Made by a program: the position numbers and the translations under genes. A stretch of 64,000 bases of DNA from Photobacterium carnosum (GTDB taxonomy: Bacteria > Pseudomonadota > Gammaproteobacteria > Enterobacterales > Vibrionaceae), in the NCBI RefSeq assembly GCF_002849605.1, contig NZ_NPIB01000029.1, positions 1 to 64,000 on the forward strand. The letters are read 5' to 3'. This document shows, piece by piece, positions 44,570 to 55,325 of this stretch; the first letter of the stretch is position 1; each line of letters starts with the position of its first letter. The notes beneath the pieces are model-generated. The model searched no databases and was not told where the DNA came from. It worked only from the letters and a program-made list of their open reading frames with translations.

Positions 44570-47029
44570 ATGAAAAAGCGTGGTCAAACACAACAATTTG
44601 ATAAAGCCTCATTTAAGGCTTCAGTTAAAAAACATTTAGTGACTACTTATGCTCAAAATATTGAAACTGCCAGTGATAAACATTGGTATTTAGCTGTAGG
44701 TAAAGCATTGGCTGAAATTAGTACTGGCAATTTACTTGAAACAGAAAAGCGTGTTGCTAATGCAAAAACGCGTAGTATTAACTACTTTTCACTAGAATTT
44801 TTAATCGGTCGTTTAACAGGCAATAATTTAATTAGTCTTGGTCTATATGAAGAAATTAGTGAAGCCGTTACTGAACTTGGTTTTCAGTTAACTGATTTAT
44901 TAGAACAAGAACGAGATCCAGCATTAGGTAATGGCGGTTTAGGTCGTTTAGCTGCGTGTTTTATGGATTCATTAGCTGCTCAAGAGTTTCCTTCTGTTGG
45001 TTATGGTTTACATTATCAATATGGCTTATTTCAACAGTCATTTCTTAATGGTCATCAAATCGAATTTCCTGATGCATGGCGTGAAGCTGAGGGTTATCCG
45101 TGGGAAGTTCAACGCCCAGAATTGAATCAATTTGTTGGTTTATATGGTGATGTTAGCTCTTATACTGATGATGAAGGACAGCAGCACCGCCGCTGGAATC
45201 CTGCCGTTACATTGCAAGGTATTGCGTGGGATTTACCTATTATTGGTTATCAAAACCAATCGGTATTTCCGTTACGTTTATGGGAATGTCGAGCGCCTGT
45301 ACCGTTTAACTTGGCTAAGTTTAATGATGGTGATTATGTTGGCGCACAGCAAACGCAAATTGCGGCAGGTAATGTAACGAAGATACTGTATCCAAATGAT
45401 AATCATGATCAAGGTAAAGTGTTACGTTTAACACAACAATATTTTCATTGTGCTTGTTCTATTGCTGATATTATTTGTCGTCATCTTAAAAATGGTCATG
45501 AAATTAATTCATTATCAAAATTTGAGGCTATACAGCTTAACGATACCCATCCAACAATTGCTATTCCAGAGTTGATGCGAGTGTTATTAGATGACCATAA
45601 ACTAAGTTGGGATGATGCATGGGCAATTGTTTCAAAAACATTTGCTTATACTAATCACACCTTATTGCCAGAAGCATTAGAAACATGGAGTGAAGCTTTA
45701 ATTGGTGAATTATTACCTCGTCATTTAGAAATCATTTTTGAAATAAATCATCGTCTAATGGTTCAGATTGAAGCTAAATGGCCGGGTAATAATGAAATAA
45801 AACGTAAGCTTTCTATTATTGCTGAAGGTCAATCGCGAATGGTTCGTATGGCGAATCTTTGTGTGGCAAGTACTTATGCTGTTAATGGTGTGGCAGCGCT
45901 TCACTCTGAATTAGTAAAACGTGATTTATTCCCAGAGTTTGATGAACTATTTCCTGGACGCTTACAAAATGTGACCAATGGAATTACGCCTCGCCGTTGG
46001 CTTAAATATTGTAATCCACAATTATCAGCTTTAATCAGTGAAAAAATAGGTACTGAATGGCCTGCTCATTTAGAGCAATTAGAAGCTATTGCTCAGTTTG
46101 CAACGGATACTAAATTTCAACAACGTTTTGCTAAAATTAAGAAACAAAATAAACAACGTTTTGCTGACTGGGTTGCTGAAAATCTTGATATTGAATTAGA
46201 TACTAATGCTATTTTTGACGTACAGATTAAACGACTACATGAATATAAACGTCAGCATTTAAATTTATTACATATATTATCGCTTTACCATCGTTTATTA
46301 AATGATCCAACATTTGATATGCATCCTCACGTATTTATTTTTGCGGCAAAAGCAGCGCCTGGTTATGCTTTAGCAAAAGACATTATTTATGCCATTAACA
46401 AAGTTGCCGATAAAGTAAATAATGATCCTCGCTTAAATGGTAAGTTGAAAGTGGTTTTTGTGCCGGATTATCGCGTTAGCTTGGCTGAAATTATTATTCC
46501 TGCGGCAGATGTATCAGAACAAATATCAACAGCTGGTAAAGAAGCGTCTGGTACGGGTAATATGAAATTAGCACTTAATGGTGCATTAACGATTGGTACG
46601 ATGGATGGTGCCAATGTTGAGATCCGTGAAGAAGTAGGTGATGACAATATCTTTATCTTTGGTTTATTAGTTGATGATGTCGAAAAACTAAAAGCTGAGG
46701 GTTATAACCCCCATACCTATTATGAGCAAAATAGTCTATTAAAAGCATCGATTGATTTATTGGATAATAATGAATTTGATGCTACGGATTGCGCGGCATT
46801 TTCAAATATTCGTCATAACTTATTAGAGGGTGGTGACCCATATTTAGTTCTTGCTGATTTTGCTGACTATGTGAATGCACATAATCGTATTGATGCTGAA
46901 TATCGCGACCAAACTCAGTGGGTTAAAAAGACCATTTTAAATACCGCATTAGTGGGTAAGTTTAGTTCAGACAGAAGTATTCGTGATTATGTAAATAATA
47001 TTTGGCATTTAACTGCATTGCCTAAGTAA
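44570..47029 (+). CDS. malP: Maltodextrin phosphorylase
   Basis: 819 aa, GT35 phosphorylase. It releases glucose-1-phosphate from maltodextrin ends. Motifs: 'NYFSLEFLIGR', 'DPALGNGGLGRLAACFMDS', 'LNDTHPTIAIPELMR', 'GRLQNVTNGITPRRWL', and the pyridoxal-phosphate lysine in 'EASGTGNMKLALNGALTIG'. N-terminal regulatory segment of eukaryotic phosphorylases is absent. It could act on glycogen too, but its place before malQ argues for MalP. First gene of a four-gene MalT-controlled run. Confidence 0.94.
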   Translation: MKKRGQTQQFDKASFKASVKKHLVTTYAQNIETASDKHWYLAVGKALAEISTGNLLETEKRVANAKTRSINYFSLEFLIGRLTGNNLISLGLYEEISEAVTELGFQLTDLLEQERDPALGNGGLGRLAACFMDSLAAQEFPSVGYGLHYQYGLFQQSFLNGHQIEFPDAWREAEGYPWEVQRPELNQFVGLYGDVSSYTDDEGQQHRRWNPAVTLQGIAWDLPIIGYQNQSVFPLRLWECRAPVPFNLAKFNDGDYVGAQQTQIAAGNVTKILYPNDNHDQGKVLRLTQQYFHCACSIADIICRHLKNGHEINSLSKFEAIQLNDTHPTIAIPELMRVLLDDHKLSWDDAWAIVSKTFAYTNHTLLPEALETWSEALIGELLPRHLEIIFEINHRLMVQIEAKWPGNNEIKRKLSIIAEGQSRMVRMANLCVASTYAVNGVAALHSELVKRDLFPEFDELFPGRLQNVTNGITPRRWLKYCNPQLSALISEKIGTEWPAHLEQLEAIAQFATDTKFQQRFAKIKKQNKQRFADWVAENLDIELDTNAIFDVQIKRLHEYKRQHLNLLHILSLYHRLLNDPTFDMHPHVFIFAAKAAPGYALAKDIIYAINKVADKVNNDPRLNGKLKVVFVPDYRVSLAEIIIPAADVSEQISTAGKEASGTGNMKLALNGALTIGTMDGANVEIREEVGDDNIFIFGLLVDDVEKLKAEGYNPHTYYEQNSLLKASIDLLDNNEFDATDCAAFSNIRHNLLEGGDPYLVLADFADYVNAHNRIDAEYRDQTQWVKKTILNTALVGKFSSDRSIRDYVNNIWHLTALPK

Positions 47030-47039
47030 TATTAATTCT

Positions 47040-47080
47040 GCATTGATGCCAGATTTGGCATCAATGCTAATTATTTTTTT
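47040..47080 (+). terminator. Hairpin between malP and malQ
   Basis: GCATTGATGCC (47040-47050) pairs with GGCATCAATGC (47057-47067), then a T-run after six bases. The gap to the T-run suggests partial termination, giving more malP than malQ mRNA. Confidence 0.65.
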
Positions 47081-47181
47081 TATTATTTTATATTCTTTAT
47101 TTTTAGTTGATTAAATTTTTAATAATTTGATCATAACAAATCGCATCGTAGTGGAAGTAATTGCCGCTTATGGAGAAAACA

Positions 47182-49365
47182 ATGAAAGATAGCCAAGTAT
47201 TAAAACAAGTGGCAAAAGCTGCGGGAATTGCTGATAGTTATATTAGTGCTTGGGGGGAGGAAACCCCAGTTGCAGACGAAACGTTACGTCATTTATTAAC
47301 CGCGTTAGGATATGACGTGCGTAATGATGAAGTGCTATTAGAGTCAAGTGGTAAACATAATCGCGTTGAAGTTTTAGCTGATGTAAAAGTTGTTCGTAGT
47401 GGTGAGGCTATCCACATTGAGTTGCAATTAGGTGCTAGCGCTAGAGTGAGCGATTTTAGTTGGCGTTTAATCGCAGAAAGCGGTGAAGTTTTTGAAGGTT
47501 GGTTACAGTCGCAATTAGTGAGTGATATGCGCTCTGAAGGTGGTACATTAACATTTTCACTACCTGAATTAGCCTGTGGTTATCACCAGTTTGAATTAAT
47601 GCGTAAACGTCGTAAATCACCGTATTTAATGACGCTTATTGTTGCACCGACAGCTTGCTATAAACAACAACCGTTATTAGATGATAAAAAAATATGGGGA
47701 ACTAGCGTTCAACTATATTCTATTCGCACTAGTCATAACTGGGGTATTGGTGATTTTGGTGACCTAAAACAATTGGTTATTGATGTAGCTAATGCTGGCG
47801 GGGATTTTGTTGGTTTAAATCCAATACATTCTCTTTTCCCAGCTAATCCAGAGGGTGCAAGTCCATATAGCCCGTCATCTCGTCGTTGGTTAAATCTGCT
47901 TTATATTGATGTTAGCTCAGTGGCTGAATTTGCTCAAAATGATAAAGCTCAGCGGTTAGTGGGCAGTGCAGAATTTCAACAACGATTAAGTGCAGTTCGT
48001 GATACTTGTTGGGTAAATTACAGTGAAGTGTCATCATTAAAAATGGCTGTATTACCGCTGTTATATCAAACATTTGCTACCCGTCATCTTGATAAACATA
48101 CCGCAAGATCAAAGCAATTTTTACAGTTTGTTTCTGACGGTGGTGAGAGCTTATTACATCAAGCAACGTTCGATGCATTACATGCTCATTTAAAGCAAGA
48201 GAACGATGATGTATGGGGATGGCCTGTTTTCCCTCAGCAATATCGTCATTTTGGCAATCAAGCAGTACAAGATTTTATTGCTCAAGAATATGAGCAAGTT
48301 GAATTATATATGTACCTGCAATGGTTAGCGGATATACAACTAGCTGAAGTACATGAATTAGCCAATGAAAAAGAAATGGTCCTTGGTTTATACCGTGATT
48401 TAGCTGTTGGTGTCTGTGATTCTGGCGCTGAGACGTGGGCGGATCATGGTGCGTTATGCCAAGATGTTAGTATTGGCGCGCCACCTGATATTTTAGGTCC
48501 TCTAGGTCAAAACTGGGGACTTCCACCATTAAACCCTGAAGTGTTAAAGCAAACTGCTTATCTGCCTTTTATTAATTTATTACGTGCAAATATGCGTAAT
48601 TGTGGGGCATTGCGTATTGATCACGTTTTAGGTTTATTACGGTTATGGTGGATCCCTAAAGGCGAAACAGCTCAACAGGGCGCTTATATGTATTACCCTG
48701 TTGATGACATGATGGCAATTCTCGCACTAGAAAGTCACCGCCACCAATGTACTGTTATCGGTGAAGATTTAGGTACGGTACCTGATGAAATAATTGAAAA
48801 ACTGGCTACCGCAGGTGTTCATTCTTATAAAGTCTTTTTCTTTGAAACTGCCGAAGATGGGGGTTTCTATTCACCAGAACATTATGCACCGCAATCAATG
48901 GCTGCACTGTGCACTCATGATATGCCAACGCTTCGGGGCTTTTGGCATTGTGATGATCTTAAAATGGGTAAAGAACTTGGACTTTATCCAAACAGTGACC
49001 AATTAGCCCAGTTATTTAATTCTCGTGCAGAGAGTAAGCAAAATATTCTAAATAGTCTTAATTGGCATGGGAATTTACCTGAAGGTGTTGGTTTAGATGC
49101 GGCTTATGTTCCGATGGATCGTGTATTAAGTGAGGCAATGCAAGTTCATTTGGCGGGAAGTTCTAGTGCATTATTAAGCTTGCAACTAGAAGATTGGTTA
49201 GAAATGGATAAGCCTGTCAATATTCCTGGTACGGTCAATGAATATCCAAACTGGCGTCGTAAGTTATCAACAAATTTAGACGATATTTTCACTCGAGATA
49301 CGATTAAACGGTTAACTCAGCGTTTGAATCAAGCTCGCGAGAAAGCTAGTCATAAAGCAGATTAA
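47182..49365 (+). CDS. malQ: 4-alpha-glucanotransferase (amylomaltase)
   Basis: 727 aa from ATG 47182, with GGAG seven bases upstream; a TTG at 47161 is less likely. GH77 with the E. coli-type N-terminal extension and catalytic motifs: nucleophile Asp in '[16 protein letters not shown]', acid/base Glu in '[11 protein letters not shown]', and '[13 protein letters not shown]'. It transfers glucan segments between maltodextrins in the cytoplasm, feeding MalP. glgB follows after 13 bases. Confidence 0.95.
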   Translation: MKDSQVLKQVAKAAGIADSYISAWGEETPVADETLRHLLTALGYDVRNDEVLLESSGKHNRVEVLADVKVVRSGEAIHIELQLGASARVSDFSWRLIAESGEVFEGWLQSQLVSDMRSEGGTLTFSLPELACGYHQFELMRKRRKSPYLMTLIVAPTACYKQQPLLDDKKIWGTSVQLYSIRTSHNWGIGDFGDLKQLVIDVANAGGDFVGLNPIHSLFPANPEGASPYSPSSRRWLNLLYIDVSSVAEFAQNDKAQRLVGSAEFQQRLSAVRDTCWVNYSEVSSLKMAVLPLLYQTFATRHLDKHTARSKQFLQFVSDGGESLLHQATFDALHAHLKQENDDVWGWPVFPQQYRHFGNQAVQDFIAQEYEQVELYMYLQWLADIQLAEVHELANEKEMVLGLYRDLAVGVCDSGAETWADHGALCQDVSIGAPPDILGPLGQNWGLPPLNPEVLKQTAYLPFINLLRANMRNCGALRIDHVLGLLRLWWIPKGETAQQGAYMYYPVDDMMAILALESHRHQCTVIGEDLGTVPDEIIEKLATAGVHSYKVFFFETAEDGGFYSPEHYAPQSMAALCTHDMPTLRGFWHCDDLKMGKELGLYPNSDQLAQLFNSRAESKQNILNSLNWHGNLPEGVGLDAAYVPMDRVLSEAMQVHLAGSSSALLSLQLEDWLEMDKPVNIPGTVNEYPNWRRKLSTNLDDIFTRDTIKRLTQRLNQAREKASHKAD

Positions 49366-49378
49366 GGTAACGGATTAT

Positions 49379-51361
49379 ATGAATTTATCTGTGACTTCTC
49401 ACAGTGATAATTTACAGCAGCTCGAAAGGGCTGCTTACTGTGATTTAAATCAAATAGTAACTTTATTACCTTGCGCAGCGTTATTACGTGATCCTGCTGC
49501 GATGTGTAACGAAATGGGGGCTCAATTTCGTGATGTTACGATTGATGGTGCACTTGTTTCTGGTGTTCGTTTTTTAGTGTATGCCCCTCATGCATCCACT
49601 GTTGCTGTTATTGGTGATTTTAATGGTTGGCATGCTAAAGAGTGTCAATTAACACGATTGCAGCAACCTAATATTGATAGTGGCTTATGGGGAATATTCA
49701 TTCCTAATCTAAAAGCCGGTGAACGCTATAAATATCAATTAAGCGATCAGTATGGTAATCAATTGCCAGATAAGACGGATCCTTGGGGATATTATGCCGA
49801 GCAGTATCCGTCGTTTTGTTCATTAACCTATCAACAATCTTGTTATCAATGGCAAGATGAGAAATGGCAAACACGACCTGTAACAGCAAAACATCAGCAA
49901 CCATTGTCTTTTTATGAGTTGCATATCGGCTCTTGGCGACGTCACGAGAATGGTGATTTTTACACCTACCGTGAATTGGCTGAAACATTGATCCCATATA
50001 TAACTGAAATGGGGTATACCCATCTAGAGTTAATGCCGGTTTCCGAGCATCCATTTCATGGTTCATGGGGCTATCAACCGATTGGTTTATTTGCACCAAC
50101 AAGCCGATTTGGTTCGCCTGATGATTTTAAATATTTCATTGATCAATGCCATCAAGCAGGGCTGGGTGTTGTGTTGGATTGGGTTCCAGCCCATTTCCCG
50201 GCCGATGAGCATGGCCTTGCTAATTTTGATGGTACTGCACTTTATAACGACCCCGATCCTCGTCGAGGTTGGCACCAAGATTGGAAAAGCTACATTTATG
50301 ATTATGGGCGTGATCATGTGCGTCAATTTTTAGTTTCAAATGCGTTATTTTGGTTTGAGCATTTCCATATTGATGGCTTACGTGTTGATGCTGTGGCATC
50401 GATGTTGTATTTAGATTATTCCCGTAATGACGGCGAGTGGATCCCTAATGCTGATGGCGGTAATTATAATTATGATGCCATTAGTTTATTACGTTGGATC
50501 AATGAAAAAATTTATGCCCATTACCCTAATGCGATGATGATCGCTGAAGAATCTACCGCTTTTCCTGGCGTCTCTAAGCCAACAAATTTAGGTGGCTTAG
50601 GTTTTGGGTTTAAATGGAATATGGGCTGGATGCATGACAGTTTAGCTTATATAAAAGAAGAATCTATTTATCGTTGTTATCATCATAATACCATTACGAT
50701 GCCGTTACTTTATGCCTTTAGTGAGAACTATATTTTATCACTCTCACATGATGAAGTGGTTTACGGCAAAGGTTCGTTAATGAATAAAATGCCGGGTGAT
50801 GAGTGGCAACAAACGGCAAATTTACGGGCATATTTAGGCTATATGTACGGTCAGCCTGGCAAAAAATTAAATTTCATGGGAACGGAAATTGGTCAAACGG
50901 CTGAATGGAATCATGATGATCAATTGCAATGGTTCTTACTGCAATTTGCACGTCATCAGGGGATGAAGCAATTAGTTAAAGATTTAAATCATATGTATTG
51001 CTCTTACCCTGCGCTATACCAATTAGATTGTGATCCTTCTGGGTTTGAATGGCGAATTGGTGATGCGGCTGACGACAGTTTACTAGTGCATGAACGTTTT
51101 GATATTGTCGGAAATAAGGTATTGGTTGCGTCTAATTTTACACCGGTTCCAAGAGAACAATATCGAATTGGTGTGCCGTTAGAGGGGACATATGAACTGA
51201 TATTAAATACTGATGATGCTTTATATTGTGGCAGTGATTATTCTCTGATTACAACGATTAAAACTGAAGCAAAAGGCAGTCATGGTCTCTCTGATTCAAT
51301 CTCGATGGTTATACCACCATTAGCAACCGTATTTTATCGATTCATACCTAATCCAGCATAA
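49379..51361 (+). CDS. glgB: 1,4-alpha-glucan branching enzyme
   Basis: 660 aa GH13_9 with a single CBM48 N-domain ('[27 protein letters not shown]'), shorter than E. coli GlgB (728), which has an extra N1 domain. Catalytic D337 ([10 protein letters not shown]), E390 (MIAEEST) and D458 (SHDEVVYGK). It makes alpha-1,6 branches in glucans. It sits within a maltodextrin operon, while glgC and glgA are absent from the window, so it may branch glucan made by MalQ or handle imported material. ATG 49379 follows malQ by 13 bases. Confidence 0.94.
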   Translation: MNLSVTSHSDNLQQLERAAYCDLNQIVTLLPCAALLRDPAAMCNEMGAQFRDVTIDGALVSGVRFLVYAPHASTVAVIGDFNGWHAKECQLTRLQQPNIDSGLWGIFIPNLKAGERYKYQLSDQYGNQLPDKTDPWGYYAEQYPSFCSLTYQQSCYQWQDEKWQTRPVTAKHQQPLSFYELHIGSWRRHENGDFYTYRELAETLIPYITEMGYTHLELMPVSEHPFHGSWGYQPIGLFAPTSRFGSPDDFKYFIDQCHQAGLGVVLDWVPAHFPADEHGLANFDGTALYNDPDPRRGWHQDWKSYIYDYGRDHVRQFLVSNALFWFEHFHIDGLRVDAVASMLYLDYSRNDGEWIPNADGGNYNYDAISLLRWINEKIYAHYPNAMMIAEESTAFPGVSKPTNLGGLGFGFKWNMGWMHDSLAYIKEESIYRCYHHNTITMPLLYAFSENYILSLSHDEVVYGKGSLMNKMPGDEWQQTANLRAYLGYMYGQPGKKLNFMGTEIGQTAEWNHDDQLQWFLLQFARHQGMKQLVKDLNHMYCSYPALYQLDCDPSGFEWRIGDAADDSLLVHERFDIVGNKVLVASNFTPVPREQYRIGVPLEGTYELILNTDDALYCGSDYSLITTIKTEAKGSHGLSDSISMVIPPLATVFYRFIPNPA

Positions 51362-51388
51362 CGGATACAGTGATAGGAAGTGACAATC

Positions 51389-53029
51389 ATGAGTATATTA
51401 ACAAATTGGTGGCATGATGCCGTTGTTTATCAAATATATCCCCGTAGTTTTTGTGATTCAAATAATGATGGTATCGGTGATCTTCAGGGTATCATTTCTA
51501 AGTTAGATTATTTACAAAACTTAGGGATTAATGTGATTTGGTTATCGCCTGTTTATCGTTCACCAATGGATGATAATGGCTATGATATCTCAGATTATCA
51601 AGATATTGCGCCTGAATTTGGCACCATGGCTGATATGCTGCAGTTGTTAGATGAAGCCAAATATCGAGGAATTCGAATCATCATGGATTTGGTGGTCAAC
51701 CATACTTCAGATGAACACCCATGGTTTGTTGCTGCTCAATCATCGATTGATAATCCATATCGAGATTATTACGTATGGCGGAAACCTAATGCAGATGGTA
51801 CACCCCCTGATGATCAAGGCTCACTCTTTGGTGGCAGTGCTTGGCAATACGATGAGCAATCAGGTGAATATTATTATCATTTATTCTCAAAGCGTCAGCC
51901 AGATCTGAATTGGGAAAACCCTGCGGTTCATCAAGCGGTATTTGATATGATGAATTGGTGGATAGATAAAGGCATTGGCGGCTTTAGATTAGATGTTATT
52001 GATCTAATTGGTAAAGAAATCGATAAAGGTATTACCGGTAATGGTCCTAACTTGCACCCATTATTGCAGAAAATGAGTCAGTCTACTTTTGGTGATAAAT
52101 CGTTATTAACGGTAGGTGAAACATGGGGAGCAACGCCTGAAATTGCAAAACTATTTAGTGCTGAGCAACGAAATGAATTATCCATGGTATTCCAATTTGA
52201 GCATATTACATTAACATGGGGAAATGGTGACAAGTGGCAACCTATTGATTTTAATCTGCCAGCATTAAAGCAAGTGTTAACCAAATGGCAGGTTGAATTA
52301 GAAAATGAAGGTTGGAATTCTCTGTTTTGGAATAACCATGACTTACCTCGCATTGTGTCAAAATATGGTGATGAAGGGCAATATCGGGTTAAATCTGCAA
52401 AAATGTTGGCAACAACGTTACATTTTATGAAGGGTACACCTTATATTTATCAAGGTGAAGAAATTGGTATGACCAATGTTGCGTTTGATTCTATTGATGA
52501 TTATCGCGATATTGAAACCTTGAATTTTTATCATGAGCGCACTGCAAATGGTGTGTCTGAAGAAACGATGCTAGCCGCTGTACATGAAAATAGCCGCGAT
52601 AATGCCCGAACTCCAATGCAATGGGATAGTTCAGATTATGCGGGTTTTTCAACGTCACAACCGTGGATTAAGGTAAACCCTAATTATCCAGAAATCAATG
52701 TGGATGAGGCACTGCATGACACGCAGTCTATCTTTTATCATTATCAACGGCTTATTGAATTGCGACGTGCATTTCCGTTGATTGTGGGTGGTCGGTTTGT
52801 ACCATTATTAGAGCAGCATGAGCAAGTCTTTGCTTACATACGAGAAGACGATCATCAGCAAATAGTCGTAATGAATAACTTTAGTGATCAGACCGTAGAG
52901 ATTATTTTACCTGACGCTTTAGCACATTGTGGCTTAGAGACGTTAATTAATAACTATGAGCCACATGTGCAGTTTACTAATAAACTGTTATTACAACCTT
53001 ATGAATCCTTTGCTGCATTAATTGTTTAG
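51389..53029 (+). CDS. GH13 alpha-glucosidase / oligo-1,6-glucosidase
   Basis: 546 aa from ATG 51389 with TAGGAAG upstream. No signal peptide, so cytoplasmic. Motifs of the GH13_23/31 group: 'WWHDAVVYQIYPRSFCDSNN', 'DLVVNHTSDEHPWF', D202 (FRLDVIDLIG), E244 (VGETWG), D318 (NNHDLPR), 'NARTPMQWD'. It hydrolyses small alpha-glucosides such as isomaltose, maltose or trehalose-6-phosphate; the -1/+1 specificity cannot be read safely. Last gene of the malPQ-glgB run. Confidence 0.88.
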   Translation: MSILTNWWHDAVVYQIYPRSFCDSNNDGIGDLQGIISKLDYLQNLGINVIWLSPVYRSPMDDNGYDISDYQDIAPEFGTMADMLQLLDEAKYRGIRIIMDLVVNHTSDEHPWFVAAQSSIDNPYRDYYVWRKPNADGTPPDDQGSLFGGSAWQYDEQSGEYYYHLFSKRQPDLNWENPAVHQAVFDMMNWWIDKGIGGFRLDVIDLIGKEIDKGITGNGPNLHPLLQKMSQSTFGDKSLLTVGETWGATPEIAKLFSAEQRNELSMVFQFEHITLTWGNGDKWQPIDFNLPALKQVLTKWQVELENEGWNSLFWNNHDLPRIVSKYGDEGQYRVKSAKMLATTLHFMKGTPYIYQGEEIGMTNVAFDSIDDYRDIETLNFYHERTANGVSEETMLAAVHENSRDNARTPMQWDSSDYAGFSTSQPWIKVNPNYPEINVDEALHDTQSIFYHYQRLIELRRAFPLIVGGRFVPLLEQHEQVFAYIREDDHQQIVVMNNFSDQTVEIILPDALAHCGLETLINNYEPHVQFTNKLLLQPYESFAALIV

Positions 53030-53060
53030 TTAACCGTTTAGTTAATCGATAAGTAGTTAT

Positions 53061-53094
53061 AAAAATGCCGACCTTGATTGCGTCGGCATTTTTT
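53061..53094. terminator. Terminator after the alpha-glucosidase
   Basis: AAAAATGCCGAC (53061-53072) pairs with GTCGGCATTTTT (53082-53093). It lies between convergent genes. Confidence 0.9.
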
Positions 53095-53118
53095 ATTTAT
53101 TAATTTTTATTTATTAAT

Positions 53119-55071
53119 TTAATTTGAGCGATATAAAATAGACATAGAATGTGCAGGTTGAAGATAAGAAACATTAATATCTTCGATAATTATATTCTGG
53201 GTACTGGTATCACAAACTATATTCCATTTATTATCTTTGGGTAAAATAAAGGTTAGCGGATTATTTGTTCCGTTAATTAAATAGAGTAATTCGCCATGAT
53301 TATTGAATAAATTAATATGTAAGGAAAAATGATCGATATCGACCCATTGCTGAGACGTGATTTGTATACCATTAGCATCTGACCAAGTAATAGTATTTTT
53401 TGTTCTATTTTCATTACTGAATGCACGAATAACATCAGGCATGAGTTGCTGACGGATAGATATAATATCAGTTAACCATTGCTGAAAAGCGGTATCTATC
53501 TTTGATAATTTCCAATTAGCCCAACCAATAGGCGTATCTTGACAATACGCATTATTATTACCTTGTTGACTATGTGATAAACTATCGACAGCAAGTAGAT
53601 GAGGAATACCAAAACTAAATAAAAGAGATACCATTAAATTGCGTTTTTGTTGATCACGTAATAATAAAATAGCAGTATTATTTGTTTCGCCTTCGATACC
53701 ATGATTATTAGAACGGTTATCGCTATGCCCATCACGATTATTTTCACCATTAGCTTCATTGTGTTTTTCGTTATAAGAAACGAGATCTTGAAGCGTAAAG
53801 CCATCATGGTAACTAATAAAATTAACGGGTAGTTTTTGAGGCCAACGACTGGCACTGAATAGATCTCTTGAACCCATTAGACGTGTTGCGAAATTTTTGG
53901 CTATATTCGGTTGTTGTAACCAATAATTTTTTGTTATATCTCGGAATTTATCATTACATTCATGCCAATTATCCGGATAGTTTCCTAATTGATACCCATT
54001 AGGTCCAATATCCCAAGGTTCAGCGATAAGTTTTACCTTTTGTAAAATAGGGTCTTGAGCGACAGCCATAAAGAACGCATTGTGCGCAGAGAAATTCTCA
54101 TGATCTCGCCCAAGTGTTGTAGCAAGATCGAATCTAAAACCATCGATATGATATTCTTTGACCCAATGACGTAGGCTGTCTAATACTAGAGTAAGGCTTG
54201 CTTGGTGCGTTAAATCAAGAGTATTACCACAGCCAGTATAATTCATACATTGGTCATGTTCATTACGGAGATAATAATCATGATCAAGCGCTTTTAAGTG
54301 GAAGCATGGGCCATTATCATCACCTTCTGCCGTATGATTAAAGACCACATCTAAAATCACTTCAATATCATGCCGATGCAATTCTTTAACCATAAGTTTA
54401 AGTTCTTTTACGGCATCATTTTTTGCATAATTTGGATGAGGAGCCATAAAACAGACACTGTTATAACCCCAAAAATTGGTTAAGTTATTTTCAATTAAGT
54501 GTGGTTCAGTGACAAATGAAATGATGGGTAATAATTGAATGCTAGTAATAGATTGTTGTTTAAAAAAATCAATAATATCAGGTTGACACAATCCTAAATA
54601 GTTTCCTTGATAAGAGGGAGCAATAGTCGGGTGTTGTTGAGTAAATCCTTTGGCGTGTAATTCAAACAGTATTGTTTTTTCGATAGGATGATTAGGGGGA
54701 GTGTCGTCTTCCCAATCAAAAGCATGATCGACAACCACTGATTTTGAAAGTGTCCAGCTTTGTTCTGCATCTAAAGGGTAATGATATTCTAACGGTTTAC
54801 TCAGTTTATGGGCATAGGGATCGAGTAATAGACGATTATTGCCATTATCGTTGGTAATTTTATAGCCATATTTTGTGGCTGATTTTATATTTGGAATAAA
54901 GAGATAATATATAATTTGATCATCAGTATTTAAACTATATTCATAAGAGTCATTATCGTTCGTGAATATAATTAATGAAATAATTTTATCTGGGCTATGA
55001 ATGGCGAAATTACAGCCATCATTATATAATGTTGCCCCTAAAGGGAATGGCGAGCCTTGTTTTTTTTTCAT
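53119..55071 (-). CDS. glgX: Glycogen debranching enzyme GlgX
   Basis: 650 aa, GH13_11. CBM48-like N-domain ('GSPFPLGATLYNDGCNFAIHS'), then 'HAKGFTQQHP', 'NFWGYNSVCFMAPHPNYA', 'EVILDVVFNHTAEGD', nucleophile region 'GFRFDLATTLGRDHENF', acid/base 'LIAEPWD' and 'SYHDGFTLQDLVSYNEKHN'. It removes short branches left after phosphorylase action. Usually in glg operons; here it is alone, divergent from lamB and sharing its MalT/CRP region. Confidence 0.92.
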   Translation of the reverse strand: MKKKQGSPFPLGATLYNDGCNFAIHSPDKIISLIIFTNDNDSYEYSLNTDDQIIYYLFIPNIKSATKYGYKITNDNGNNRLLLDPYAHKLSKPLEYHYPLDAEQSWTLSKSVVVDHAFDWEDDTPPNHPIEKTILFELHAKGFTQQHPTIAPSYQGNYLGLCQPDIIDFFKQQSITSIQLLPIISFVTEPHLIENNLTNFWGYNSVCFMAPHPNYAKNDAVKELKLMVKELHRHDIEVILDVVFNHTAEGDDNGPCFHLKALDHDYYLRNEHDQCMNYTGCGNTLDLTHQASLTLVLDSLRHWVKEYHIDGFRFDLATTLGRDHENFSAHNAFFMAVAQDPILQKVKLIAEPWDIGPNGYQLGNYPDNWHECNDKFRDITKNYWLQQPNIAKNFATRLMGSRDLFSASRWPQKLPVNFISYHDGFTLQDLVSYNEKHNEANGENNRDGHSDNRSNNHGIEGETNNTAILLLRDQQKRNLMVSLLFSFGIPHLLAVDSLSHSQQGNNNAYCQDTPIGWANWKLSKIDTAFQQWLTDIISIRQQLMPDVIRAFSNENRTKNTITWSDANGIQITSQQWVDIDHFSLHINLFNNHGELLYLINGTNNPLTFILPKDNKWNIVCDTSTQNIIIEDINVSYLQPAHSMSILYRSN

Positions 55072-55142
55072 TTAATTATCTCTGATTTTTTTCGTATATA
55101 TATTGTTGTTTTCTATTTTACTACTAAATTTTATATTTCTTA

Positions 55143-55151
55143 TCATCCTCA
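55143..55151 (-). promoter_or_regulatory. MalT box facing glgX
   Basis: TGAGGATGA on the minus strand, core GGATGA, 72 bases before the glgX start. This is the distance expected of a MalT box near -40 with a short leader. Confidence 0.6.
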
Positions 55152-55155
55152 TTAA

Positions 55156-55171
55156 TGTGATGAATATCACC
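55156..55171 (+). promoter_or_regulatory. CRP site between glgX and lamB
   Basis: TGTGATGAATATCACC fits TGTGA-N6-TCACA with one mismatch. It lies between the two MalT boxes of the divergent promoters. Confidence 0.75.
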
Positions 55172-55229
55172 AACTAATTGAAGTGAAATATTTCTACGCC
55201 CTAAATGTCACCCTTATAAATAATTAAAA

Positions 55230-55239
55230 GAGGAGGATG
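55230..55239 (+). promoter_or_regulatory. MalT box of lamB
   Basis: GAGGAGGATG with core GGAGGA. AATACT at 55261-55266 is about 21 bases further and could be the -10. Confidence 0.65.
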
Positions 55240-55325
55240 TTTACGTCCATGGTTCTAGGGAATACTAGGCCTAAAGGTTGCCCTACAGCACCTGCCTATT
55301 ATTACAAACATAAAGGGACAGATGG

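Noticed and set aside
44570..47029. Assignment as glgP instead of malP
   Set aside because: Family alone does not decide, but MalT boxes upstream and malQ downstream favour the maltodextrin enzyme.
49704..50333. Antisense and offset frames within glgB
   Set aside because: They overlap conserved GH13 coding sequence and have no independent support.
55256..55285. Leader hairpin TAGGGAA...TTGCCCTA before lamB considered as attenuator or riboswitch
   Set aside because: It overlaps the likely -10 region, so it would not be fully transcribed, and pairing is imperfect.
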